24,961 bases of DNA from Candidatus Zixiibacteriota bacterium (GTDB taxonomy: Bacteria > Zixibacteria > MSB-5A5 > GN15 > JAAZOE01), in contig JAAZOE010000580.1 in the NCBI GenBank assembly GCA_012797915.1, positions 1-24,961 on the forward strand. The letters are read 5' to 3'. Below are positions 16,884 through 23,464 of the stretch, in pieces. Made by a program: the position numbers and the translations under genes. Each line of letters opens with the position of its first letter. Position 1 is the stretch's first letter. Under the pieces are notes generated by a model. That model worked only from the letters and a program-made list of their open reading frames with translations. It made no database searches and was not told the DNA's origin.

Positions 16884-17918
16884 CTATTCGCCGGACAGCA
16901 CTTTGCTCAACTGCCGGGCCGCATATTTTACCAGCGATACCAGTTTGGCATAGGGCATTCGGGTGGGACCGATGATCCCGATCGTCCCGGTGGTGTTGCC
17001 GGCCGTATACGTAGCCGAAACCACCGAACAGGACTGGATTTCCCGGGCCCGGTTTTCCCCCCCGATGGTGATGATGATGCCGCTGCCGCTTTCATGATAG
17101 TTGCGCAACAGACTGACCAGATCAGTCCGCCGCTCCAGCATCTTCATCAATTCCCGCAGTTTCCGGCGGTCGGCGAATTCCGGCTGCTCGATGATATTGC
17201 GGGTGCCCTCCACATGGAGCTGATCGGCGGCGGCATTGTTCCAGATATCCGATTCGCGGTCCAAAAACAACCGCAACAGCCTCGGGTTGCCGCCCGAAAC
17301 ATGCAGCCGTTCGATGATGCTCGCCCGAATCTGTCCCAACGACAACCCGGCCAGTTTTTCATTGAGCAGGCGCGACATCTCCGCCAGCTCCACCCAGCCG
17401 ATCGCCGCATCCACTTCCAGCAGTATCGTGCGCGCCAGTCCCGATCGAAACGCCAGCACGACCAGGACTTTCCCCTCGGTCATGTGAATCAATTCGATAC
17501 GGGATAAAATCGAATCATCCAGTCGAGGGGAAATCGTCACCCCCAGCTGGTTCGACAGTTCCGCCAAGACCCGCGAGGTCTGATCGAGGATCGCCTCCAC
17601 CCCTCCGGCCATCGATGATATGGTGGAATCGATGGCCAGCTTGTCCGCCTCGTTCAGCTGCTCCTGCCGCAACAGCGTATCCACGAAGAACCGATACCCG
17701 GCATCGGTGGGAATCCGTCCGGCGGAGGTATGCGGCTGCTGGACCAGCCCCATCTCTTCCAGGTCCTGCATGGTGTTGCGGATGGTTGCCGATGATATCC
17801 CCAGCCGGAACTTATTGGCAATGGCCCTGGAACCAACCGGATCGGCCGAGGCGATATAATACGAGATTAGACAGGATAATACCTTCTTCTCTCGTTCACT
17901 CAGGTTCTCATACGCCAT
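16884..17918 (-). CDS. hrcA: Heat-inducible transcription repressor HrcA
   Basis: Repressor of class I heat-shock genes that binds CIRCE. It is 344 residues. The N-terminal winged helix (LSEREKKVLSCLISYYI, DPVGSRAIANKFRLGISSATIRNTMQDLEEMGLV) is followed by the signature HTSAGRIPTDAGYRFFVD. The GAF-like C-terminal domain ends IIGPTRMPYAKLVSLVKYAARQL. ATG 17918 (MAYENLSER) is preferred over GTG 17930 because it fits the family start and has GTGGGA upstream. First gene of the operon and autoregulated through the operator at 17956-17982 (inference from family). Confidence 0.96.
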   Translation of the reverse strand: MAYENLSEREKKVLSCLISYYIASADPVGSRAIANKFRLGISSATIRNTMQDLEEMGLVQQPHTSAGRIPTDAGYRFFVDTLLRQEQLNEADKLAIDSTISSMAGGVEAILDQTSRVLAELSNQLGVTISPRLDDSILSRIELIHMTEGKVLVVLAFRSGLARTILLEVDAAIGWVELAEMSRLLNEKLAGLSLGQIRASIIERLHVSGGNPRLLRLFLDRESDIWNNAAADQLHVEGTRNIIEQPEFADRRKLRELMKMLERRTDLVSLLRNYHESGSGIIITIGGENRAREIQSCSVVSATYTAGNTTGTIGIIGPTRMPYAKLVSLVKYAARQLSKVLSGE

Positions 17919-17955
17919 CTTAATTCCCACTCATTAAACAAGATAGGCCGGTTTT

Positions 17956-17982
17956 CTGGCACTCTATTCACTAGAGTGACAA
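17956..17982 (-). promoter_or_regulatory. CIRCE-like HrcA operator, diverged
   Basis: Plus strand CTGGCACTC-9 bases-GAGTGACAA, against the consensus TTAGCACTC-N9-GAGTGCTAA. Each arm has two mismatches, and the 9-base spacer and GCACTC/GAGTG cores are kept. It lies 38 bases upstream of hrcA, abutting the -10 region of the promoter, the usual repressor position. Confidence 0.85.
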
Positions 17983-18011
17983 ATAGTCGGCAAAAAACCG
18001 CCTTTTGTCAA
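17983..18011 (-). promoter_or_regulatory. Sigma70-like promoter of the hrcA operon
   Basis: The minus strand has a perfect TTGACA (18011-18006), 17 bases, then GACTAT (17988-17983). An 18-base spacing to ACTATT is an alternative. The -10 is weak (3 of 6), and CIRCE overlaps the expected start point. Confidence 0.6.
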
Positions 18012-18229
18012 CAAATTATTTAACATCTCCCTTGAGGTTCGGTTCCCGGTCCCAATCCGGCTTGTTGAATACCCCCAGCCATCATCGCCGGGTCGCACGT
18101 CCGTGGCGGGCCAGGCAATCTTATTTTACGATTATCGAGATTGCCGCGTCATATGACGGAAAAGCCCGCCTGAGGCGGGCTCGCAAAGAGATTTCCGATT
18201 TTCTCAAAACCCCAAACCAGGGGGGAAGT
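18012..18229. other. Intergenic region upstream of the heat-shock promoter
   Basis: No credible gene. It holds the perfect 12-bp palindrome CGTCATATGACG (18147-18158), which could be a regulator site, and the terminator at 18160-18181. Confidence 0.5.
18160..18181 (-). terminator. Intrinsic terminator after the EF-hand / Lys-Pro gene
   Basis: The minus strand reads AGCCCGCC-TCA-GGCGGGCT followed by TTT: a perfect 8-bp stem, 3-nt loop and short U-run. It lies about 50 bases after the stop at 18230 and isolates that gene from the hrcA promoter. Confidence 0.75.
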
Positions 18230-18700
18230 CTATTTCTTGGGGGATTTGGCTGCGGAAGATTCGACTTTCGGCTTTGACTCCGGCTTCGGTTCCGATTTTG
18301 GCTCCGGTTTCGGTTCCGCTTTCGGTACCGGTTTCGGCTCCAATTTCGGCTCCGGTTTTGGCTTGGTCGTGCTCTGTCTATCAGCCCGATCGTCGATGCC
18401 GTTCCTATTCACGTCGATAAAATTGTCATATTTGGAGCGCCCGGTCTTTTGATCAGTTGCGTTCTGATTCGATTCTTTCCGCTCGGCTCCCCCTTGACCC
18501 TCGGCCTTCCGGTCTGACGTGTTCTGGTCCGCACCCGGCTGGGCACCGGCCGCCGGATTGACCTTCCTGCCGGTATCCACGGTAACCGGCTTCGACTTGG
18601 GCGCGGGGGTGTCCTTTTTCTTCTTGTCGATCGCCCCTGCCGTGGACGTCAGCCACAGCGTTCCGATCGCGACGATGATTATGTATGTCCAGCGTTTCAT
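18230..18700 (-). CDS. Exported protein with one EF-hand-like loop and a Lys-Pro tract
   Basis: 156 residues, not assigned to a named family. ATG 18700 is chosen because it starts a clear signal peptide (MKRWTYIIIVAIGTLWLTST, cleavage near AGA 21-23); the frame upstream of it is not protein-like. A Lys/Gln/Asn-rich disordered region (24-90) leads to FIDVNRNGIDDRAD (94-107), a single dockerin/TSP3-style calcium loop with Asp96, Asn98, Asn100, Gly101, Asp104 and Asp107. Residues 113-146 are a K-P-x-P-K-x-E-P tract reminiscent of the TonB periplasm-spanning segment. AGG precedes the ATG. It is the last of three exported genes on this strand. Confidence 0.75.
   Translation of the reverse strand: MKRWTYIIIVAIGTLWLTSTAGAIDKKKKDTPAPKSKPVTVDTGRKVNPAAGAQPGADQNTSDRKAEGQGGAERKESNQNATDQKTGRSKYDNFIDVNRNGIDDRADRQSTTKPKPEPKLEPKPVPKAEPKPEPKSEPKPESKPKVESSAAKSPKK
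18263..18364 (-). repeat. Low-complexity tract encoding Lys-Pro-Glu repeats
   Basis: Short degenerate repeats of the type TTCGG(T/C)TCCGG(T/C) on the plus strand encode the KPxPK/EPK tract of the exported protein. Such tracts expand and shrink by slippage. Confidence 0.7.
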
Positions 18701-18925
18701 ATCAACCTGCTCAGTATGCCGCCGGGGACCCCGCCCTACAGCAAAAACTTCTCCCGAGCAGGGTCCGCATTTTACGAGTCCATTCAAGAAATCAGGCCTC
18801 CGTCGCCCGGAAATAACCTCGGGCGGCCACCCGAGATCGGCCGCCCGAAATTCCATGCTCTGCACCGCCTCCCCGTCCGTGGAAAAATCGCACCGGCCGG
18901 GCGACGGATCCTGATGTATCCCTCC
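18701..18925. other. Intergenic gap with a strong hairpin
   Basis: 225 bases without a gene. TCGGGCGGCC (18819-18828) and GGCCGCCCGA (18839-18848) form a perfect 10-bp stem with a 10-nt loop. On the minus strand it is followed by GGTTATTTCC, a poor U-run. It may be a weak terminator or an RNA-processing/stability site between the DUF4384 gene and the EF-hand gene. No clear promoter is seen. Confidence 0.5.
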
Positions 18926-20404
18926 CTATGGCCGCTTGCCGGAACCGGATGAGGATTTGTTTCCCCCGCCGCTTCCCTTCTGCGATGACCCGGAGCTTCC
19001 GGAACTGCTTCCCTTCGCGGTCGTTCCGGAGCTTTTGCTACCGCCACTTGACGATGACCCCGAGCTCTTATACCCGCCGCTCCGTGATGGTGTCGTGCTC
19101 CCCTTGGAATTCGAGGAACCGCTCGAGGGCCGGTCAATCTTGGGGGTCGACCGTTCCGGCGTCGACCGCTTCGACGAACCGGACCGATCATAAGTTCCCG
19201 ACCGATCGCTTCCCTTGCTGCCGGAACCGGAGCGATCAACGGTGCCGGACCGGTCGCCTCCCTTTCGGCTGGAACCGGATCTGTCGACCGTGCCCGATCC
19301 ACCCCGGGTACCGGTATTGGACTTGTCAATCGTCGAGGTCCGCTCGCCGCCCTTCCTGCTGCTTGACTCCCGCGGCGTGTTCCACCCGGACCCGCCGTCG
19401 CGCGTCGTCTTGCCGCGCTGGCTCGGGCTCAGCCCCTTCTCGGCCGAGATGCCGGTTTTGTTCGTCCGCTTTGAACCCAGACTATAGTCATTGTCCCGGA
19501 CGCTCTTCACCCGCTCCCCCGATTTGACGAAACTGGTCCGATCGTACTTCTTGGCTTGGGCCCGGATATCCTGGTCATGGAAGCGGCTGACCACCGTCCG
19601 GCTTGTCTTCACCCGGGAATGGTCCAGATGGATCGTGGTGTGGTTGTTGATGATCATCTGTTCTTCCCAGCAGTGCCCGTATCGGTCGTAGATGGTGAAC
19701 CAGTGGTGGCCGTAGATGATCCGGGGAATCCACAGCGGGGCGATCCCGAAGAAGATGCCGTCGATGTAGATCTCGCCCCCGTAGGGGTAGTCGATGTAGA
19801 TCATCGTGTAATCCGGATACGTATCCCAGTACGTCGGCACGTACACCGGCTTGTAGTAATACCGGGGCACCTTGACGTAGATCATGGTCCGGTCGAAACC
19901 GCGCTCGCAGTCGTTGAACCGGCAGTCGAAATAGCGGTCGTTGACGTAGTCGATGAACTCATCCCGATCGTCGTGATACCCGCAATTGATCGGGGCCCCG
20001 TCATACCAGTTGGGGATGTCGAGTTCGCGGTCCGAGGCGATCGCCTGGATGACCTCCATCCCCTCCGGGCCGTTGACCACCAGATCGAAGTCGGCGTCGT
20101 TGCCGGGGATGGCATACACCTCGCCGCCCCGCACGTACCCGTCATCCCACCGGACGGTCGGATACAGCAGGTTCACGTCCCCGCGCGTATCCACACCATA
20201 GATGGCCACGAAGCAATCCCGGTCGGTGCGGAAATACACGGTCACGTTTTCCCCTTCATAATAGACGCCGTCATTGTTGTCCGTCCAGACTTCGATATCC
20301 GGACGGCCGTATCGGCCGCGTTCGTCATAGCGCACGTCCTGCGCCGCGATCACGGCCGGCAGCACCATCAGCGCCGCCGCCAGAAGAACCATCAGCTTTT
20401 TCAT
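18926..20404 (-). CDS. Exported DUF4384 / PEGA-like protein with Ser-Gly-Lys-rich tail
   Basis: 492 residues. A signal peptide (1-21, MKKLMVLLAAALMVLPAVIA) is followed by a DUF4384-like domain (about 36-125: DIEVWTDNNDGVYYEGENVTVYFRTDRDCFVAIYGVDTRGDVNLLYP, shown in part by its key residues Trp40, Asp61-Cys64 and Tyr81). A Tyr-rich middle (170-205) precedes a PEGA-like strand set around GGEIYIDGIFFGIAPL (209-224). Residues 328-492 are disordered, rich in Ser, Gly, Lys and Thr, with DRSGTVDRSGS-type repeats. Cysteines at 64, 141, 161, 166 and 245 could form disulfides after export. It starts 35 bases after the FnIII lipoprotein gene, so probably the same operon. Function unknown; an envelope or surface role is inferred. 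Confidence 0.85.
   Translation of the reverse strand: MKKLMVLLAAALMVLPAVIAAQDVRYDERGRYGRPDIEVWTDNNDGVYYEGENVTVYFRTDRDCFVAIYGVDTRGDVNLLYPTVRWDDGYVRGGEVYAIPGNDADFDLVVNGPEGMEVIQAIASDRELDIPNWYDGAPINCGYHDDRDEFIDYVNDRYFDCRFNDCERGFDRTMIYVKVPRYYYKPVYVPTYWDTYPDYTMIYIDYPYGGEIYIDGIFFGIAPLWIPRIIYGHHWFTIYDRYGHCWEEQMIINNHTTIHLDHSRVKTSRTVVSRFHDQDIRAQAKKYDRTSFVKSGERVKSVRDNDYSLGSKRTNKTGISAEKGLSPSQRGKTTRDGGSGWNTPRESSSRKGGERTSTIDKSNTGTRGGSGTVDRSGSSRKGGDRSGTVDRSGSGSKGSDRSGTYDRSGSSKRSTPERSTPKIDRPSSGSSNSKGSTTPSRSGGYKSSGSSSSGGSKSSGTTAKGSSSGSSGSSQKGSGGGNKSSSGSGKRP
19169..19303 (-). repeat. Tandem repeats encoding DRSGTVDRSGS units
   Basis: About three degenerate copies of a 15-16-codon unit (residues about 368-412 of the protein) with pattern DRSG-T-x-DRSGS-x-x-K-G. 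Seen at protein level; the DNA copies are imperfect. Confidence 0.65.
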
Positions 20405-20429
20405 ATGTCAACCCGCCTTTCTTTCCGTT

Positions 20430-20458
20430 CCCCGACGGCTTACGCCGTCCGTTCGGGG
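20430..20458 (-). promoter_or_regulatory. Nested hairpin at the end of the FnIII lipoprotein gene
   Basis: GACGGC-TTAC-GCCGTC (20434-20449) is a 6-bp hairpin overlapping the stop codon at 20440. Flanking CCCCGA and TCGGGG-like arms could lengthen it. No U-run follows, so it is more likely an intercistronic stability or attenuation structure than a full terminator. Confidence 0.35.
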
Positions 20459-21273
20459 TGCCGAAGGTACCCCGGAAGCCGCTTGATCAGAGGTTTCAAT
20501 TCCGGATTGCCGGGATCGACCTGATACGCCCAATCGAAGATGATATGGTCATCCACGATGGCCGTCACCCTGATCTTGGCATAATGGTTGTCAGCCGTCC
20601 AGATCACATAGGTGTGGCCGAGGATGACCTCGAGCCACCCGTTCTGCGACCAGCCGGCATCGGGCGAATACCCGATATCATCCAGGCTTACGGTGTATCC
20701 CATGTCCTGGATATCCACGTCCTCGTTGGTCACGTTTATATAGAACACATCGTCGCCGGAGAGATATTCCGCATAGATGTCGCAATTCACCGACAGGTAA
20801 TTGACCGTCTGCATGGCCGAAAAATCCCATCCCGCATAGGAGGGAACCGCATTGTAATCGAACATCACCGCGTTCGCCCCCTGCGGCCGCGGCGTATCGA
20901 AAACATACTCGTACGACAACGCCGACAGGTTCCCGTCATGGTCTATGGAGGATACGGCGTAGTAGTAAGTATGCCCGTTGACGACGCTGTCGTCGACGAA
21001 ATATTCCTGCGTCGTTTCGCCGATGAACCAATACCCCGTATCCGGGTCGAAATCCGAGCGATAAACGACGTAGGTTTCGAAATCACCGTCGACATCATCG
21101 ATCGGCAGCCAATACAGCAGTACTTCGCCATCCCCGGTCACGGAATAGACCCCTTGCGGGACCGGCGGGGCGGTATTATCAACAGGCACCAGTATCTGGT
21201 CGTGGTCGTCGTCCTCGCACCCCGGAAGTACCGCGGCCGCCAGAATCAGAAGTCCAAATATCACCTTTTTCAT
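20440..21273 (-). CDS. Lipoprotein with a fibronectin type III domain
   Basis: 277 residues. The start at ATG 21273 has GGAGGAC just upstream and begins a lipoprotein signal (MKKVIFGLLILAAAVLPGC, Cys19 lipidated). The mature N-terminus is very acidic (EDDDHD). An FnIII domain spans about 33-127 (APPVPQGVYSVTGDGEVLLYW, TYVVYRS, TYYYAVSSIDHDGNLSALS). The C-terminal half (130-277) is beta-rich and Tyr/Asp-rich, with no family I recognise. It is likely exposed on the outer membrane or in the periplasm. First gene of the three-gene exported cluster. Its promoter should lie in the gene-free stretch upstream but I cannot pick it out. Confidence 0.88.
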   Translation of the reverse strand: MKKVIFGLLILAAAVLPGCEDDDHDQILVPVDNTAPPVPQGVYSVTGDGEVLLYWLPIDDVDGDFETYVVYRSDFDPDTGYWFIGETTQEYFVDDSVVNGHTYYYAVSSIDHDGNLSALSYEYVFDTPRPQGANAVMFDYNAVPSYAGWDFSAMQTVNYLSVNCDIYAEYLSGDDVFYINVTNEDVDIQDMGYTVSLDDIGYSPDAGWSQNGWLEVILGHTYVIWTADNHYAKIRVTAIVDDHIIFDWAYQVDPGNPELKPLIKRLPGYLRHPERTA

Positions 21274-21492
21274 ATGTCCTCCGTCGTTTCCATAAACCTG
21301 TAACGCAACCTTCATGCCGATTTGCATCCCCGCCCCATAAGGCAATGCCTGTTATGGCCTTACGACCATTGGCACTTTCAGCGCCTCTGACCGAAAAAAG
21401 CCCCAAAAGCACATTTTTTGTGCGACCAAAGCATCGCCGCACATTTTTAATTAGCCCCCCCATCCCAGATTGCGCCGGCAGGAATCCCTTCC

Positions 21493-21610
21493 GTGGGCGG
21501 CAGATGTCCACATCTGCCCCTTCCATCGACCTTCCCGCGCCGGCAGGAACCCCTTCCTGCCGTTCTTTGCGTTTGCCCTTCCCCGAAAACCCGGTATATT
21601 GAATCAACGA
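21493..21610 (+). repeat. Tandem repeat copy 1
   Basis: It begins GTGGGCGG and contains a 56-bp block (21507-21562) identical to 21642-21697, ending with the 23-bp block 21588-21610 identical to 21722-21744. It contains the perfect hairpin CGGCAGGAA-CCCC-TTCCTGCCG (21541-21562) and CAGATG-TCCA-CATCTG (21501-21516). A partial third copy of the hairpin unit lies at 21472-21492. Confidence 0.9.
21573..21600 (+). promoter_or_regulatory. Promoter-like boxes in repeat copy 1
   Basis: TTGCCC, 16 bases, TATATT. The -10 lies inside the 23-bp block shared with copy 2, while the -35 lies in diverged sequence, yet keeps TTG. Confidence 0.4.
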
Positions 21611-21619
21611 TAAGCATTC

Positions 21620-21744
21620 GTGGGCGGTCCGCCGCGGCGGATCCACATCTGCCCCTTCCATCGACCTTCCCGCGCCGGCAGGAACCCCTTCCTGCCGCTC
21701 TTGACCTTGTCTTTTCCCTATAACCCGGTATATTGAATCAACGA
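21620..21744 (+). repeat. Tandem repeat copy 2
   Basis: Second copy, offset 134-135 bases. The 56-bp and 23-bp blocks match copy 1 exactly. The CAGATG arm of copy 1 is replaced here by the 14-bp perfect palindrome TCCGCCGCGGCGGA (21628-21641). The main hairpin lies at 21676-21697. Confidence 0.9.
21707..21734 (+). promoter_or_regulatory. Promoter candidate of the FG-GAP gene, in repeat copy 2
   Basis: TTGTCT (21707-21712), 16 bases, TATATT (21729-21734), about 40 bases before ATG 21775. It is the best promoter candidate for the downstream gene. Confidence 0.5.
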
Positions 21745-21774
21745 CAATCATCCCGATTATTCGGCGGCCCGGCT

Positions 21775-23394
21775 ATGACTCAACGACCCGCGATTCTCGT
21801 AATTCTCGTTCTCCTGTTGGCCGTTTCTCACGCGAACGCCACCCCCATGCGATTAATCGGCGCCTTGCGGGGCGATAGTCTCGGGGACCAACTGGGGAAT
21901 AATTGTGAAGGGATTGGGGATGTTAACGGCGACGGATACAATGATTTCTTAATGACCGTCCGGCACAACGTTCCCGGTGCGGGGGAACTGCGGCTTTATC
22001 TTGGCGGCACCCATCCTTTTAATAACCCACCTGCCGTGATTTGGCCCAATATCCCGCTCTTTGGAAACGGGTACGGGTATTCGCCGTTTAATATCGGTGA
22101 CGTCGATTGTGACGGCATCGACGACTTTGTTTGTGGCTTTGGTTCTTACTATACCGATACGTTAAAGTTAATCGCCGGGCTCAAAGACCAGGACCAAGGC
22201 GATCAATTTGTGATCCATATTGACACTAATGGTTTTGAAACAACTATTGGCGGTGGCGGAGATAATAATCATGATGGACGACCCGAGTTCTGGGTAAACT
22301 GGAATAATACTGTTGATGATACGATCATCAACGCGTACATCGGTTGTGACCTTTTGGATACGGTTATTGATCACCGCATCTCTTGGACCTGGGCTCCTGG
22401 TTATAGCTACCGCCATTTGGGTAGGGAATTATGCACCACATGTGATTTGAATGGTGATTCGATACCGGAAGTTATCTATGGCCAATACGGTAACCTGTCC
22501 AGTGATCCGGGTCGCGTTTGCATAATTTGGGGTAGGGAATACTTGTCATCCATCCCCGATTTGAACTTCTATGCGCCAACGTTGGAAGCGCAGGGATATC
22601 AGTTTGGCACGGACCTTGCTTGCCTGGGTGATATCAGCGGCGACGGTGTGGATGATCTCTGGGTCAGCCAGGGAATAAGAAATTATATCTATTTCGGCGG
22701 TCAACCGTTTGATACGATCCCTGATATTGCCTTGGATTGGTCCCATGGCCTGTATGCAGACATCGAGAATGTCGGGGACATCAACAACGACTGTTGGAAT
22801 GACCTCATGTTTGTCGAAAGCGCGGATTTGGGGAGCACTATTTCTTACATCTACTGCTACCCCGGTATGGATACATTGGTCGATGTCCTGTATCGAGCAT
22901 ATGACTTCGAATCCTACCTCCCCGGTGTAGTCGCCTATCAAGTGGGTCGGGATCACTCCTGGGCCGGTGACGTAGATGGGGACGGCATTAATGACGTTCT
23001 TATAGGGATGCGCGACGCAGGGACAGATGAAGGAACAAGAGGCCTTCAATTGGTTCAAGCCGGTTGGGACAGCATTCCGACCGATGTGTCGAGCGATACC
23101 CAATTGCCGATTCCCAGTAATTTAGAATTGGAGCAGAACCAACCCAACCCTTTCAATTCATCGACGACGATACGATTCTTCCTTCGACGGTCGGGATATA
23201 CGGAGTTGAAGATTTACAACTTGTTGGGGGAGGTTGTGGCCGAGCCGATTCATCAGGTTCTTTCCGCAGGGGACCATCAGATTCTATGGAATGGATTTAC
23301 CCCCGACGGCAAACCCGCGGCTTCGGGCATCTATTTCTACCGTCTCACCTCCGGGCCATATTCCGACACCCGCAAGATGATGTTAATGAAATAA
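21775..23394 (+). CDS. Secreted FG-GAP beta-propeller with T9SS C-terminal sorting domain
   Basis: 539 residues from ATG 21775, which starts a signal peptide (MTQRPAILVILVLLLAVSHA, cleavage near ANA). Seven calcium-loop repeats of FG-GAP/VCBS type appear at about 48, 108, 162, 224, 285, 334 and 398 (DVNGDGYND, DVDCDGIDD, DNNHDGRPE, DLNGDSIPE, DISGDGVDD, DINNDCWND, DVDGDGIND), spaced about 50-65 residues. That fits a seven-bladed propeller. Residues about 455-539 form a T9SS type A sorting domain (QNQPNPFNSSTTIRF, LKIYNLLGEVV, GIYFYRLTSG, ending KMMLMK). Likely a surface or released protein; the binding partner is unknown. The ribosome site is weak. Base composition is lower in GC than neighbours (bases 22261-22320 contain 23 G+C of 60), hinting at different ancestry. 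Confidence 0.9.
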   Translation: MTQRPAILVILVLLLAVSHANATPMRLIGALRGDSLGDQLGNNCEGIGDVNGDGYNDFLMTVRHNVPGAGELRLYLGGTHPFNNPPAVIWPNIPLFGNGYGYSPFNIGDVDCDGIDDFVCGFGSYYTDTLKLIAGLKDQDQGDQFVIHIDTNGFETTIGGGGDNNHDGRPEFWVNWNNTVDDTIINAYIGCDLLDTVIDHRISWTWAPGYSYRHLGRELCTTCDLNGDSIPEVIYGQYGNLSSDPGRVCIIWGREYLSSIPDLNFYAPTLEAQGYQFGTDLACLGDISGDGVDDLWVSQGIRNYIYFGGQPFDTIPDIALDWSHGLYADIENVGDINNDCWNDLMFVESADLGSTISYIYCYPGMDTLVDVLYRAYDFESYLPGVVAYQVGRDHSWAGDVDGDGINDVLIGMRDAGTDEGTRGLQLVQAGWDSIPTDVSSDTQLPIPSNLELEQNQPNPFNSSTTIRFFLRRSGYTELKIYNLLGEVVAEPIHQVLSAGDHQILWNGFTPDGKPAASGIYFYRLTSGPYSDTRKMMLMK

Positions 23395-23426
23395 ATAATT
23401 CCGTGCGCGGCGTACGTCCCGAGGCT

Positions 23427-23452
23427 GTCCCACAAGTCATTTTAAGTGGGAC
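23427..23452. repeat. Subterminal hairpin at the left end of the IS
   Basis: GTCCCAC (23427-23433) and GTGGGAC (23446-23452) form a 7-bp stem with a 12-nt loop, overlapping the inverted repeat. It lies just past the transposase stop and could end transcripts entering or leaving the element. Confidence 0.5.
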
Positions 23453-23464
23453 GGGGATTGAGTT

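Larger units (their letters stand above)
21274..21774. other. Gene-free region containing a tandem duplication
   Basis: About 500 bases between two divergent exported-protein genes. An open frame on the minus strand through the repeats is judged spurious. It contains two copies of a repeat of about 135 bp plus a fragment of a third, and promoter-like boxes. From 21274 to 21470 I see only two short AAAAATGTGC-like repeats (minus strand) and no clear promoter. Confidence 0.6.

Noticed and set aside
18031..18130. Possible tRNA suggested by GGTTCCCGG-like bases
   Set aside because: No cloverleaf, anticodon arm or paired acceptor ends on either strand.
18005..18277. Plus-strand 90-codon frame
   Set aside because: Crosses the hrcA promoter, a terminator and the end of a minus-strand gene; no ribosome site or similarity.
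21472..21744. CRISPR array
   Set aside because: Only two full copies, with 56- and 23-bp identical blocks in one unit rather than short repeats with unique spacers, and no cas genes.
21179..21751. Minus-strand 190-codon frame with internal protein repeats
   Set aside because: The repeats are the translated 56-bp DNA repeat, the frame runs into the FnIII lipoprotein gene in another frame, and there is no ribosome site or domain.
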